From Algoriphagus lacus (lineage in GTDB: Bacteria; Bacteroidota; Bacteroidia; Cytophagales; Cyclobacteriaceae): DNA of 64,000 bases. A model generated the notes under the pieces. It worked only from the letters and a program-made list of their open reading frames with translations, was not told the origin of the DNA and searched no databases. Shown piece by piece: positions 33,932 through 43,461 of this stretch (the stretch's first letter is position 1; every line of letters begins with the position of its first letter). A program made the translations under genes and the position numbers. The stretch covers positions 1 through 64,000 of the forward strand of contig NZ_QXML01000004.1 of NCBI RefSeq assembly GCF_003583985.1. Direction: 5' to 3'.

Positions 33932-34171
33932 GAGGGCTGAATTGGGTTTGAAGAGTTAGAAAATCAAATTAAGCTTTTTTTCATGCTTTTGATTTCTTTT
34001 TGAAACAAGTTGGATTAAGGCGGTTTATTTGGTAGAAATAGAATTTGAGTGAATTGATTTATTCGAAAAACCTCCCTTTCTTCATTTAATGCTTTTTTCC
34101 TGCATTGATGGATTTACAGAATTAACACAGGATTTTTAAATCAACTTTGCTTCACCAACAGTTTTATAGCG

Positions 34172-35035
34172 ATGAATTTGACTACAATAAGAAGAGCCTG
34201 CTTTTTAGTGATCCTGTTGATTTTGGCAGGAACTTCGACAGCACAGGAAAGCTCGCTGCTTTGGAAAATCAGCGGAAATGGACTGGAGAAGGAATCATAC
34301 CTTTTTGGGACTATTCATATCATTTGCAAAGAGGATTTTTTGATGGACGAGCGGATCACATCTGCTTTTGACCAAACCGAGCAACTGATCATGGAACTGG
34401 ATATGAGCGATCCACAGCTTCCAGCCAAGATGCAGCAGGTCTCCATAAATCCCGGCATGAAAAACCTTCAAAGTGAATTGGATGAATCTACTGCAAAAGC
34501 GTTGGATGAATTTCTGATCAACAGCTACGGTGCCGGATTGGCCCAATTGGGGATTCTTAAACCATTTGTTTTGAGCTCCATGGTATTGCTCAAAGTCCTT
34601 CCTTGTACGGAAGTGGAAAGCTATGAGGGCTTTTTTACTACGAGGGCTTCAGCCTCGGGAAAGCCGATTGCAGGTCTGGAAACTGTCGATTTCCAAGTAG
34701 GAATTTTTGACCAAATCCCTCAGAAAATTCAGTTGGAAGAACTCGGTAAGTTGGTGACTGATGATTCTTCAAAGCAGGATTTGGAAAAGCTAATGGAGAC
34801 CTACCAATCAGAAAATGTAGATGCGATGTATGAGGTGATGAATTCTTCTGGGATGGTAGCGGATTATCGAGTGCTAATGCTGGATGATCGAAACAAATCC
34901 TGGGTTCCAAAAATCGAGGAAGCTATGCAATCCAAATCAGTTTTTGTGGCTGTGGGTGCTGGACATTTGGGTGGGGAATTTGGAGTGATTGCCTTACTGA
35001 AAAAGGCCGGCTACACGGTACTTCCGATCCAATAA
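34172..35035 (+). CDS. TraB/GumN family protein
   Basis: 287 residues with an N-terminal signal sequence (to about STAQ). Family motifs are the GTIH motif in YLFGTIHIICK (about 45-55) and the C-terminal GAGHLGGEFGVIALLKKAGYTV. TraB/GumN proteins share a fold with the PrgY and Tiki protease group and probably use two His-containing motifs to bind metal. It is 28 bases upstream of the LytS/LytR pair on the same strand, so it may be co-transcribed. Function as a peptidase is inference. Confidence 0.92.
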   Translation: MNLTTIRRACFLVILLILAGTSTAQESSLLWKISGNGLEKESYLFGTIHIICKEDFLMDERITSAFDQTEQLIMELDMSDPQLPAKMQQVSINPGMKNLQSELDESTAKALDEFLINSYGAGLAQLGILKPFVLSSMVLLKVLPCTEVESYEGFFTTRASASGKPIAGLETVDFQVGIFDQIPQKIQLEELGKLVTDDSSKQDLEKLMETYQSENVDAMYEVMNSSGMVADYRVLMLDDRNKSWVPKIEEAMQSKSVFVAVGAGHLGGEFGVIALLKKAGYTVLPIQ

Positions 35036-35063
35036 TTTCAAAAAGGAATTAGTACCCATAATC

Positions 35064-36116
35064 ATGAACAAAGGCTTTTCCCTTTCTAAATCTCAAGCTT
35101 ACTGGTTTCTTCAGATTCTGGGTTGGAGTTCCATCATTTTCATTGAGACGATTAATTACACATTTTTCATTTCTGGCGAATTCAAATGGGAATACTTCCA
35201 ACAGTTTTGCATTTATGCAGTGCTTGGGCTTTTTGTTTCACATGCCTACAAAACGCTTTTCATTAAGCCGGAGACCTTTTCCAAAACGCTTTCAAGAATC
35301 TGGGTTAGGGCATTTTTTGATGTGCTAATGATTTCCATTTTGCTAGTATTCCTGCTTTTCCTTCCTTTTGTTTTTATCGACTTCAATTCAATTTTTTCCC
35401 AAGAAGTTATTATCGGCTTTTTTGGACAGATCATGAATCTGGGTCGGTATGTTATCGTTTGGATCATTATTTATTACCTCTATCACATTCTCAAAAAGAA
35501 CTCGGAGATTACTGAACAAAAGTTGCTACTAGAGAATCTGGCAAAATCTGCCGAGTTGGAGTTGCTGAAGACTCAGCTGAATCCGCATTTCCTTTTCAAT
35601 GCCCTCAACAGCATCAAAGCGCTGGTATTGATCGATCGGGAAAAAGCCAGGGATGCCATTATCAAGCTTTCCGAGTTGCTTCGATTTACACTGAATTATG
35701 AAAAGGCACCACTGATCGCCCTCAATGAGGAAATCAATGAAGTAATCAAATACCTGGAGCTTGAACAAATCCGTTTCGGAAAAAGGTTGGACGTCAAGAT
35801 CTCTCTTCAGGAAGAAACACTTGAGGTGAAAGTACCTCCTGCGATGATTTTGACTTTGGCTGAAAACGCGATCAAACACGGGATCAACCAACTGCCTGAT
35901 GGAGGTCAAATCCAGATTGAAAGCAAGCTTAGAGGAAAACTCCTCGTGATTGAAGTTCGAAATTCCGGTCAGCTCAAGGACAGTTTCAATCTGGGAATCG
36001 GCTTGAATAACCTCCAAAAACGGCTTCAAAAACTGTTTTCAGATCAGGCAAGTTTTGTTTTGGACACTACTTCAGATTCGCAGGTAATTGCAAAAATCTC
36101 TTATCCCATTGTTTAG
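35064..36116 (+). CDS. LytS/YehU-type sensor histidine kinase
   Basis: 350 residues. Four N-terminal transmembrane helices (about 15-35, 45-62, 80-105, 120-145) are followed by a coiled linker and the His_kinase domain QLNPHFLFNALNSIKAL with phospho-acceptor His175. The ATPase part has the N-box NAIKHGINQLPDGG and a G-box LGIGLNNLQKRL. This is the LytS/YehU family, which senses small molecules or membrane state and phosphorylates a LytTR regulator. The partner gene follows at 3 bases' distance, so they are one operon. Confidence 0.95.
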   Translation: MNKGFSLSKSQAYWFLQILGWSSIIFIETINYTFFISGEFKWEYFQQFCIYAVLGLFVSHAYKTLFIKPETFSKTLSRIWVRAFFDVLMISILLVFLLFLPFVFIDFNSIFSQEVIIGFFGQIMNLGRYVIVWIIIYYLYHILKKNSEITEQKLLLENLAKSAELELLKTQLNPHFLFNALNSIKALVLIDREKARDAIIKLSELLRFTLNYEKAPLIALNEEINEVIKYLELEQIRFGKRLDVKISLQEETLEVKVPPAMILTLAENAIKHGINQLPDGGQIQIESKLRGKLLVIEVRNSGQLKDSFNLGIGLNNLQKRLQKLFSDQASFVLDTTSDSQVIAKISYPIV

Positions 36117-36119
36117 ATT

Positions 36120-36842
36120 ATGAAAAGACGTGTTTATTTGGTTGATGATGAATTGCTTGCACTGGAGGAGCTAAAAGTATTGCTTGCGCCATATGAGGAT
36201 TTGGAAATCGTGGGCTTTTCGGACCGGGTGGAGCAGGCGATTAACGATTGTAATGAACTGCGGCCCGATTTGATTTTTCTGGATATCAACATGCCCGGAA
36301 AAGATGGGTTTCAGTTTCTGGAGGCTTTGGAAGAAGTGAAAGAGGTGATTTTTGTGACAGCCTACGATCAGTTTGCTATCAAAGCATTTGAAGTAAATGC
36401 GCTGGATTATTTGCTCAAGCCGCTCAATCCCAAACGACTTACCGAAGCAATTCAACGATTCAGAAGCAAGGTGCAGACAGCTGAAGAAACTACTTCAGAA
36501 GGTCGATTAAGTGCCGATAAGAAAATCTTCATTAAGGATGGTGAAAAGTGCCATTTTGTACCAATTTCCAAGATTTATCTTCTGGAAAGTATGGGGAATT
36601 ACGTGAGGGTTTATTATGAAAACCATCAGCCATTATTGCATAAATCTTTGACCTACTTGGAACAAAAACTGCCGGAAGAACTCTTTTTCAGAGCCAACCG
36701 GCAGTACATGTTCAATTTGGATTACATCGATCAGATCGAACCTTATTTCAACAGCACCTTATTGATCGTGATGAAGTCCGGTCATAAAATCGACCTAAGT
36801 CAACGACAGAGTGCGAAGTTCAGGGAGATCACGGGGGTGTAA
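36120..36842 (+). CDS. LytTR-domain response regulator
   Basis: 240 residues. The receiver domain has the acidic pocket VDDE (9-11) and phosphoacceptor Asp55 in IFLDINMPGKDGF; the conserved Lys follows in LLKPLNPKRL. The C-terminal LytTR domain (about 130-238) has KIFIKDGEKCHFVP and SMGNYVRVYYENHQPLLH, KSLTYLEQKLP and FFRANRQYMFNLDYI, the DNA-contacting features of the AlgR/LytR group. It is the partner of the kinase 3 bases upstream. The targets are not visible; such regulators often act on cell-envelope genes. Confidence 0.96.
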   Translation: MKRRVYLVDDELLALEELKVLLAPYEDLEIVGFSDRVEQAINDCNELRPDLIFLDINMPGKDGFQFLEALEEVKEVIFVTAYDQFAIKAFEVNALDYLLKPLNPKRLTEAIQRFRSKVQTAEETTSEGRLSADKKIFIKDGEKCHFVPISKIYLLESMGNYVRVYYENHQPLLHKSLTYLEQKLPEELFFRANRQYMFNLDYIDQIEPYFNSTLLIVMKSGHKIDLSQRQSAKFREITGV

Positions 36843-36908
36843 ATTTTGATAAATAGAGATCGTAAAGTAGAAAGAAGACCAAGTTCTTCCTGTCACTTAC
36901 TTCTTACC

Positions 36909-38609
36909 TCAGAATCCTACAGCCTTATCATCTCCTCTAGGGTCAGCCCCACCTTCCAGTTTACCGTCCGGCAAGACCAAAATCGCATCGACCTTTCCGA
37001 TGATAGGACTGTTGTTTTCATTGATTAAATAACCGCGGGATTTCAATGTGGCAACCAAGACTGAATCAAAGGATTTGGGTTCGAAATTTACCAAATCAGG
37101 CAGCCATTGATGGTGAAAGCGTGGCGCCTCAACTGCTTCCTGCATTCCCATTTCAAATTCGCCGACATTTAGAATCGTCTGGAGTACGGAAGTAATGATC
37201 GTCGATCCACCGGGAGTACCGACCACCATCCAGAGTTTTCCGGCTTTTTCCACGATTGTAGGAGTCATGGAGCTTAGCATTCGCTTTCCAGGTGCGATGC
37301 TGTTGGCTTCGGCACCAATCAGTCCAAACATGTTTGGTGTGCCCGGTTTGGCACTGAAATCATCCATTTCATTATTCATGAAAAAGCCCAATTCATCAAT
37401 GAACACCTTGGAACCGTAGGCTCCATTCAAGGTCGCAGTCACCGAAACAGCATTGCCTTCGGCATCTACAATGGAGTAATGGGTGGTTTCCATGCTTTCT
37501 CCAAAGGTTATTTTTCCCTGTCCAATTTCCTCTGATTTGGTTGCTTTTTCAAAACTGAATGACTCCATTCTTGACTTGAGATAAGTTGAGTCAAGCAATT
37601 GATCAACAGGTATTTTTACAAAGTCTGGATCTCCAAGATAATAGTTCCGATCGGCATACGCTCTGCGTTCGGCTTCCACCAGAATTTGGATGTATTCCGG
37701 TGAATGATGTCCCAATTTCTTCAAATCAAAGGGTTCGATCATTTTTAGAATCTGGGCTAAGGTAATTCCGCCTGAACTCGGAGGAGCCATAGAAATGATT
37801 TTCATATCCCGATAAGGAAATACTACCGGTTCTCTCCATGCAGCTTGGTAGGAGGCAAGATCCTCCTCAGTGATGATGCCACCCTTTTCCTGCATTTTTT
37901 TAGCGAGGATTTTGGCTGTTTCCCCTTGGTAAAATTCATCTCTTCCGTTTTTTGCAATTCGTTCAAGCGTGGCCGCCAGGACGGGGATCTTCAGCGTGTC
38001 TCCGGCTTTATACTCCTTTGCAAAAAATGTCTCGGCTCCATTTACTTCAATAAAATCCGCACGTGATCGAGCAAGACTTTCCGCCTGCTTTTCGGACACG
38101 ATATAGCCATTTCTGGCCAAGTCAATCACAGGTTGAAGAACTTCAGCAGGGTTGAGCTTTCCGAATTTTGCCTGAGCTTCAAATATTCCGGCGATCGTTC
38201 CCGGAACACCAGATGCCAAGGCACCTTTGGTGCTCAGTGCCGACAAAAACTCGCCATTTTCATCCAAATACATGTCCTTGGTCGCAGCAAGGGGAGCCTT
38301 CTCCCGGTAGTCCAGCGATCCAACGCTTCCATCTGCCATCCGATACACCATGAATCCTCCTCCTCCTAGGTTCCCTGCAAAAGGATAAGTCACAGCCAAT
38401 GCCATCTCTGTTGCCATCATGGCGTCAAAGGCATTTCCTCCTTTTTGGAGGATTTCAGCACCGATTTTGGATGCTTCTTCCCGTGCTGAAACCACCATGG
38501 CTTTTTCTGTAATCAAGCCTCGTTTTACTTCCCGAGGAGTTTCCTGTTTTCCGCAGGAAAAGATAAATCCGGTAAGCAGGAGTAGGGTAATTGAGTTAAG
38601 AATTTTCAT
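36909..38609 (-). CDS. ggt: Gamma-glutamyltransferase precursor
   Basis: 566 residues, a self-cleaving N-terminal nucleophile hydrolase of the periplasm or outer face. The lipoprotein-type signal ends at Cys19. The maturation site and nucleophile lie in METTHYSIVD (Thr375); downstream are the usual substrate motifs FFMNNEMDDFSAKPG, GKRMLSSMTPTIV and VGTPGGSTIITSVLQTI. The enzyme cleaves gamma-glutamyl bonds in glutathione and related peptides. The start overlaps the upstream S9 peptidase gene by 4 bases, a coupled peptide-degradation pair. Its 5-oxoproline or glutamate products could feed the pxpABC pathway in the same window. Confidence 0.96.
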   Translation of the reverse strand: MKILNSITLLLLTGFIFSCGKQETPREVKRGLITEKAMVVSAREEASKIGAEILQKGGNAFDAMMATEMALAVTYPFAGNLGGGGFMVYRMADGSVGSLDYREKAPLAATKDMYLDENGEFLSALSTKGALASGVPGTIAGIFEAQAKFGKLNPAEVLQPVIDLARNGYIVSEKQAESLARSRADFIEVNGAETFFAKEYKAGDTLKIPVLAATLERIAKNGRDEFYQGETAKILAKKMQEKGGIITEEDLASYQAAWREPVVFPYRDMKIISMAPPSSGGITLAQILKMIEPFDLKKLGHHSPEYIQILVEAERRAYADRNYYLGDPDFVKIPVDQLLDSTYLKSRMESFSFEKATKSEEIGQGKITFGESMETTHYSIVDAEGNAVSVTATLNGAYGSKVFIDELGFFMNNEMDDFSAKPGTPNMFGLIGAEANSIAPGKRMLSSMTPTIVEKAGKLWMVVGTPGGSTIITSVLQTILNVGEFEMGMQEAVEAPRFHHQWLPDLVNFEPKSFDSVLVATLKSRGYLINENNSPIIGKVDAILVLPDGKLEGGADPRGDDKAVGF

Positions 38610-40978
38610 GGCTTTTCTTCTAATAAGGTGGTGTTGAAGAGTTTCAGGATACGTTTGTATTCATCAGCCCAGGAGCTAGGTTCCACAAAGCCATGGTCTT
38701 CAACTGGGTAAACGGCCATTTCCCAATTGTCTTTTTTGAGTTCGATCAGGCGTTGGGATAGTCGCACCACATCCTGAAAATGGACGTTGACATCCAACAT
38801 TCCATGAGCGATAAGCAAGTTTCCTTTCAAGCCTTCGGCAAAATAAATAGGTGAAGATCTTCGATAAGCTATCGGGTCTTCTTCCGGAGTGTTGAGGATA
38901 TTTGCGGTATAGCCGTGATTGTAATGCGCCCAATCGGTGACAGAGCGAAGGGCTGCGCCGGATTTGAATACATCCCCGTGATTGAATAGGGCCATCAATG
39001 TGATAAACCCGCCGTAGCTTCCCCCATAAATTCCGATTTTGCCGGAATCGACCCCATGCTGGGCAATTAGGAATTTGGCCCCGTCCACTTGGTCAGAAAG
39101 GTCTTTCCCGCCCATGTGACGATAGATTCCTGTGCGCCAATCTCGTCCATAGCCAGCCGATGCGCGGTAGTCTATATCCAAGACGGTGTAACCCAAATCC
39201 GTCAGAAGGTTGTGAAACATGTACTCACGGAAGTAGCTACTCCACCATTTATGGACATTTTGCAAATAGCCGGCACCATGCACAAAAATGACTGCAGCAC
39301 CGTTCTTTTTGGCTGGATCCGGGAGATATAATCTTGCCGGTACCTGGGCACCATCCTGGGCTGTAAATCTTACAATTTGGGGGTCTTTCCAAGCATAAGA
39401 TTTGAATTCTTCGCTTTGCCCTGAGGTTAGTTTTTGAGGAGTAGCGCCGACTTTGACGTCCTGTACATAAAGTTCGGCAGGGATATTACTGTAGGAATAA
39501 ATGATCGCAAGTTTCTTCTCATCAGGGGAAAGAACCACTTCATTGTTTCCGGTCATTGAGGTCAGTTTTTCCATTTTCCCGCCCATCACAGGCATTCTGT
39601 AGAAATGCCTTTCGCCCGGATCAACCTCTGAAGTGGTCAGGTACCAGTGCTTTTTGTCTTTGGAAAGGAACGGATCGAAAACCTCAAATTTTCCACTTGT
39701 GAGTGGTTTTTTCTCTTCGGTAGTCACATTCAGTAAATACAAATGGGAATACCCAGTGGCCTCCGATTGGAAGTAGATGTGCTGATTGTCGGGCAACCAT
39801 CCCAAGACGCCTCCGCCAAATCCACCGCCAACTCCGGGACCTCCAACCCAGGCTTCATCCCGCTGTCTATCCAAGGATTTGAGTTCACCGGTTTGAAGAT
39901 TTAACTCAGTGATCCAACGATCCTTATTGTCAAAAGCCCGCACTTGAATGATGGCACGCTTTCCATCCGGAGAAAAGTAAGGTCCAGAGAGCGTCAGCTC
40001 ACGATCCTTGGCCTCCCAGGTTCTTTCCGGATAATCTTTGACGTAATCAGGTAGGTCTTGAATTCCGGGCAGATTGGATGTTTTGACAAAATAAACCGTG
40101 TCACGAGTCAGATCATAAATTCCGATCTCTACTTTGCTGGGATCTGTTCCGACTTTGGGTCTGGAGTTGAGGTCTTCGGTGTAGCCTGAGGCCGCAGTGT
40201 AGTCCGGAACTTTTGTGTTTTTGTTGTTTGCCGGAGTGAAAACTGAAAATGAGGCATACTTTCCATCAGGGCTCAGTTGGAGGTTGTTCAGGTTTTTTCC
40301 ATTGGTATAGTAAACATACTCGGTTGACTTCTCCCGAATGGCTTCCCGATAGGCCCGGGATTGCTTCTGGGCTTCTTTTCGTTCGTTGACCACCTGAAGC
40401 AAAGCCAGATTTTCAGATTCCAGAAAAGAGGTGGGTTCCGAGGAGACAGAAGTTCCATTCGCAGGTTTCGAGCCTGTGGAGATGTTCGTAGCCTTGGTGA
40501 CTGTTTTAGACTCTCGGTCAAAAATGAAGATATTCCCCCCTGAATTGAAGGAAATAAGGTTTTCATTCGCCAGAAACTGAAGGTTGGAGATTGGATCAAC
40601 CCAAGTCAGAATCGTTGTAGTTGATTTTTTCTTTCGATCTTCAAGAAGGATGGATTTATCTTCCCGGTAGATTCTTAAACTCTGATCCGCATTGAAATCA
40701 ACTTGCTCTTTACTGAGCATTTTTTCCTCCCCCCAATGAACTTTGGAGAGTTGCGATGGGCTACTTAGGTCAATTTTGTAAAGCGAGTCCACCGGATCTT
40801 TTTCCAGATTGTATTTGAAATAAATCTGCTTTCCATCTTCACTCCAAAATGGGGCAGAAGGAAAAGTCCCCATCCATTTGGGATCGCGCATGATGTAATC
40901 GACAGTGAGGGTAGATTGTGCCGTTGCTTCGGTTAGGATAAAAAGCAGAACGGGCAGGAGAAGTAATTTTCTCTGCAT
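38606..40978 (-). CDS. S9 family peptidase (prolyl oligopeptidase/DPP-IV-like)
   Basis: 790 residues with a signal peptide (ending near TEATAQ), so periplasmic or membrane-bound. The first 500 residues are a propeller-type domain with repeated WD-like blades (SDGKYASFSVF, SPDGKRAIIQVRA, LGWLPDNQHIYF). The C-terminal alpha/beta-hydrolase domain has Ser654 in IYGGSYGGF, Asp729 in AHGMLDVNVHF and His762 in VEDHGFVEP, a full catalytic triad. Substrates are peptides or N-terminal dipeptides. It overlaps ggt by 4 bases and is the first gene of that operon, which may recover amino acids from peptides. Confidence 0.96.
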   Translation of the reverse strand: MQRKLLLLPVLLFILTEATAQSTLTVDYIMRDPKWMGTFPSAPFWSEDGKQIYFKYNLEKDPVDSLYKIDLSSPSQLSKVHWGEEKMLSKEQVDFNADQSLRIYREDKSILLEDRKKKSTTTILTWVDPISNLQFLANENLISFNSGGNIFIFDRESKTVTKATNISTGSKPANGTSVSSEPTSFLESENLALLQVVNERKEAQKQSRAYREAIREKSTEYVYYTNGKNLNNLQLSPDGKYASFSVFTPANNKNTKVPDYTAASGYTEDLNSRPKVGTDPSKVEIGIYDLTRDTVYFVKTSNLPGIQDLPDYVKDYPERTWEAKDRELTLSGPYFSPDGKRAIIQVRAFDNKDRWITELNLQTGELKSLDRQRDEAWVGGPGVGGGFGGGVLGWLPDNQHIYFQSEATGYSHLYLLNVTTEEKKPLTSGKFEVFDPFLSKDKKHWYLTTSEVDPGERHFYRMPVMGGKMEKLTSMTGNNEVVLSPDEKKLAIIYSYSNIPAELYVQDVKVGATPQKLTSGQSEEFKSYAWKDPQIVRFTAQDGAQVPARLYLPDPAKKNGAAVIFVHGAGYLQNVHKWWSSYFREYMFHNLLTDLGYTVLDIDYRASAGYGRDWRTGIYRHMGGKDLSDQVDGAKFLIAQHGVDSGKIGIYGGSYGGFITLMALFNHGDVFKSGAALRSVTDWAHYNHGYTANILNTPEEDPIAYRRSSPIYFAEGLKGNLLIAHGMLDVNVHFQDVVRLSQRLIELKKDNWEMAVYPVEDHGFVEPSSWADEYKRILKLFNTTLLEEKP

Positions 40979-41006
40979 GGGTATTGGATAGTAGATTTTT
41001 TTAAGT

Positions 41007-41342
41007 TCAGTTGATAGCTGAGATGAACTTGTTCAGTTCACTTTCGATGAGTCGGAGCTGATCTTGAAGGGAGACATTGAGCGGAGCTGAATTTTCCAAA
41101 TTTGATTCGATCTCTTCCAATGTCTTTCGAGTCTTTATTGCGCCAATGTAACTCATGCTAGGTTTGGCCTTATGACAACGCTTTTTGATGGAAGCAAAAT
41201 CCCCTGATTCATAAAACGAACTCAGCTCCTTCAAATCTTTGATGTTGGTGTCGAGAATTATTTGGATCATTTCACGGATCATATCCGGATCATCATCGCC
41301 AAAATACTGATAAATGGACTGCTCGCTGATGAGATGGTACAT
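41007..41342 (-). CDS. Hpt domain phosphotransfer protein
   Basis: 111 residues, a four-helix protein with the Hpt signature KKRCHKAKPSMSYIGA (about 54-69), where His58 is the expected phosphate-accepting residue. There is no catalytic or DNA-binding domain. It can relay phosphate between receivers of hybrid kinases and regulators, such as the single-domain response regulator at 22015. It lies beside the S9 peptidase gene, in a separate transcription direction from the next block, and has no obvious direct neighbour kinase. Confidence 0.9.
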   Translation of the reverse strand: MYHLISEQSIYQYFGDDDPDMIREMIQIILDTNIKDLKELSSFYESGDFASIKKRCHKAKPSMSYIGAIKTRKTLEEIESNLENSAPLNVSLQDQLRLIESELNKFISAIN

Positions 41343-41478
41343 ATGCGGGTGAAAAAGGGGTTAGATTAGTAAAAATCTAGGATTGGTGCCTGTCATCTAA
41401 ATTTAAAAACATTTTTTAAAAAGCCTCATTTCTCTTCGATGACTTTTAATTTTGAGCAACTTAAAACAACTCGTTGTG

Positions 41479-41486
41479 TAATTTTG
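41479..41486 (+). promoter_or_regulatory. Candidate -7 box TAATTTTG
   Basis: Matches the Bacteroidota -7 consensus TAnnTTTG, 29 bases before ATG 41515. No good -33 box at the usual spacing, so the support is modest. Confidence 0.35.
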
Positions 41487-41514
41487 TCTACCCTTAGAGA
41501 ATCAAGAAAATTCC

Positions 41515-41673
41515 ATGAGTAAGAATAAAAAAATCTTCGTGGTCCTGTTTGTCATTTTCATGCTGATCATGTTTTGGATTGGATATGACATTTCCAGAAG
41601 GACAACCTTCCCTGGTTCAAAAGGAAACCTCAAAGAACGAATCTCGACCGAGGTTGAATCTGAAAAAAAATGA
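41515..41673 (+). CDS. Small single-pass membrane protein
   Basis: 52 residues: basic start MSKNKK, one hydrophobic segment IFVVLFVIFMLIMFWIGY (about 7-24), then a charged tail ISRRTTFPGSKGNLKERI that ends in an acidic run. No family is recognised. It overlaps the DUF2452 gene by 4 bases (ATGA), and a candidate promoter box lies 29 bases upstream, which together support it as a real first gene. It may anchor or partner with the DUF2452 protein at the membrane; that is inference. Confidence 0.7.
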   Translation: MSKNKKIFVVLFVIFMLIMFWIGYDISRRTTFPGSKGNLKERISTEVESEKK

Positions 41674-42128
41674 CCGGAAAAAAGATAAATGTAGATCTGA
41701 TCGATCTGGAACGAATGAAGGAAAAGACCACGGAAAATCCTGGAATCTTACCTTACGCTCATCATTCGGGCAGTGCGATCATCAAGCCGGAGGACAAGGG
41801 TAAAATCACCGGAAGGGCAGTAGCTGCCATGCACAGCCAGACCGACATGCAGATGGCTCAGATCTATGACCAAATGCGCCTTTTAGCTGAGCAGGCTAAG
41901 AAAATTCAATCCAGAATTGAAGTTTCGGAGCGAATCTACCAAGCTTCAATTGCGTTTGAACCGCTGATCAATCACCGGTATTTTTTATATCAAAAATCGG
42001 ATGGGACGGATTTCATGAGCATGATTGCTCCGGAAGAGTGGGGAAGGAAAAAAGACTGGGCAACTTTTGTAGCAGAAGTCAAGCTCCTTGCCGATCATAC
42101 CTGGGAAATCCTTCGGGAAAATCATTAA
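41670..42128 (+). CDS. DUF2452 family protein
   Basis: 152 residues, soluble, mainly helical. Characteristic segments are NPGILPYAHHSGSAIIKPED (about 24-43), AVAAMHSQTDMQMAQIYDQM and the C-terminal APEEWGR with a final WEILREN. DUF2452 proteins are common in Cytophagales and Flavobacteria without known role. The start overlaps the small membrane gene by 4 bases; the next gene begins 3 bases after its stop, so the three form one coupled operon. Confidence 0.85.
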   Translation: MTGKKINVDLIDLERMKEKTTENPGILPYAHHSGSAIIKPEDKGKITGRAVAAMHSQTDMQMAQIYDQMRLLAEQAKKIQSRIEVSERIYQASIAFEPLINHRYFLYQKSDGTDFMSMIAPEEWGRKKDWATFVAEVKLLADHTWEILRENH

Positions 42129-42131
42129 TCC

Positions 42132-42776
42132 ATGGATCATCTAATGACCCGTCAGCTTGACTTGATTTTGAAGGAAGGCGGAGCGGATTACGATTGGCAA
42201 TTTGACTTGGAGTTGAATCCCAAGTTTTTGGACACCAAAGGAAAAACCTGGCTTAAAGAGATTTTTGAAGACTTAGGAGGAACTGGAACATTTCCTTTGC
42301 TGGACAAACTCAAGTTTGATTTCAAAATCGGAAGGATTTTGATCGTTTGGGACGACGAGCTTCATTTTAACAGGTACCGATTGGCCACCTTTCGATCAGA
42401 TTTGTATACCGAATGGACTTTTCCCTTTTCTGAAGGGCACAAAAGACTTTGCAGAACATACGAAAAGGAATGCCTTAAAGCAGGAATGCAGCAGCGAATT
42501 TGGTCGGGGCCTCCCGTGGCAAAAGTCATTTTTGGAGAGCCTTCCGAACCGGGAGATTTCTCAGGTAATGGATCAACGGGTTGGAAATTGCTAGCCTACA
42601 ATGATGCTCAATATGACCTCCAAACCAGGCTTCATGGCTATAAACTGATTCGTCTTTCTCCTTTTGAAACAATCATGACCGGTGGTTCACTTAAGCGTTT
42701 GGATCAGCTGTTGGTCAACCCAAAAGATGAGCAGCGCACTATGCTGTTTAACTGGCTGATGAGAAAAGTTGGATGA
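42132..42776 (+). CDS. Conserved hypothetical protein
   Basis: 214 residues, soluble. I do not recognise the family. Notable segments are RILIVWDDELHFNRYRLATF (about 68-87), SGPPVAKVIFGEPSEPG and a tail KRLDQLLVNPKDEQRTMLFNWLM. The mix of tryptophan and charged residues suggests a binding protein rather than a membrane one. It is the third gene of the 41515 operon, 3 bases after the DUF2452 gene, and its stop codon lies inside the hairpin at 42775-42813. Confidence 0.75.
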   Translation: MDHLMTRQLDLILKEGGADYDWQFDLELNPKFLDTKGKTWLKEIFEDLGGTGTFPLLDKLKFDFKIGRILIVWDDELHFNRYRLATFRSDLYTEWTFPFSEGHKRLCRTYEKECLKAGMQQRIWSGPPVAKVIFGEPSEPGDFSGNGSTGWKLLAYNDAQYDLQTRLHGYKLIRLSPFETIMTGGSLKRLDQLLVNPKDEQRTMLFNWLMRKVG

Positions 42777-42813
42777 TTTCAGGTTTAGGGAAAAACCCTC
42801 AAAGCCTGAAATC
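42775..42813. terminator. Hairpin between convergent genes
   Basis: GATTTCAGG (42775-83) and CCTGAAATC (42805-13) are perfect complements, with an inner AGGG/CCCT pair. It lacks a T run, so it may act only weakly as a bidirectional terminator. Confidence 0.5.
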
Positions 42814-42826
42814 CAACAATCCAAAC

Positions 42827-43444
42827 TCAGGAAAAAAGTCCAAACATCTCCCGCTCAATTTTTTCCACGATAAAGGAGAAATCTTCCTGTCGCTCCACAA
42901 AGTCCAGATCATTCACATCGATGATCAGAAGTTTGCCCTCCTTGTAGCCGGCAATCCAGTCTTCATAATGTTGATTTAGATTTTTGAGGTAATCGATTCG
43001 CATGGCGGTTTCATAGCTTCTGCCGCGCTTTTCGATTTGACCGACCAGTTTTGGAATATCTGCTTTGAGGTAAATGAGCAAGTCAGGTGCTTTGACATGA
43101 TTGATCATCGAATCAAACAGACTGCGGTAATTCCAATAATCCCGCTCAGTAAGCAGTTTGCTTTTATATAGGTTCGCTGCAAAAATGTAGGCATCCTCAT
43201 AAATAGTCCTGTCCTGAATAGTAGGATGGGAGCTCTCCTGGATTTTCCGGATCTGATTGTAACGGGAATTGAGAAAGTATACCTGTAGGTGAAAAGCCCA
43301 ACGCTTCATGTCCTCGTAGAAATCAGGCAGGTAAGGATTTTCATCCACTGCTTCAAATTCCGCCTTCCAACCGTAATGTTTGGCGAGTTTTTCCGTGAGC
43401 GTTGTTTTACCGCTTCCGATATTTCCGGATACTGCTAAGTGCAT
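42827..43444 (-). CDS. Deoxynucleoside kinase
   Basis: 205 residues. Phosphorylates a deoxynucleoside with ATP in nucleotide salvage. P-loop GNIGSGKTTLTEKL (7-20), substrate residues EAVDENPYLPDFYED, the DRTIYEDAYIF block (about 79-89, like the dNK DRS motif) and an arginine lid KRGRSYETAMRIDYL. It probably acts on deoxyadenosine, deoxyguanosine or deoxycytidine, which cannot be distinguished. It follows the 3-hydroxyacyl-CoA dehydrogenase gene by 17 bases on the same strand, so they may be co-transcribed. Confidence 0.95.
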   Translation of the reverse strand: MHLAVSGNIGSGKTTLTEKLAKHYGWKAEFEAVDENPYLPDFYEDMKRWAFHLQVYFLNSRYNQIRKIQESSHPTIQDRTIYEDAYIFAANLYKSKLLTERDYWNYRSLFDSMINHVKAPDLLIYLKADIPKLVGQIEKRGRSYETAMRIDYLKNLNQHYEDWIAGYKEGKLLIIDVNDLDFVERQEDFSFIVEKIEREMFGLFS

Positions 43445-43461
43445 GCTTATTTAGGTAACTG

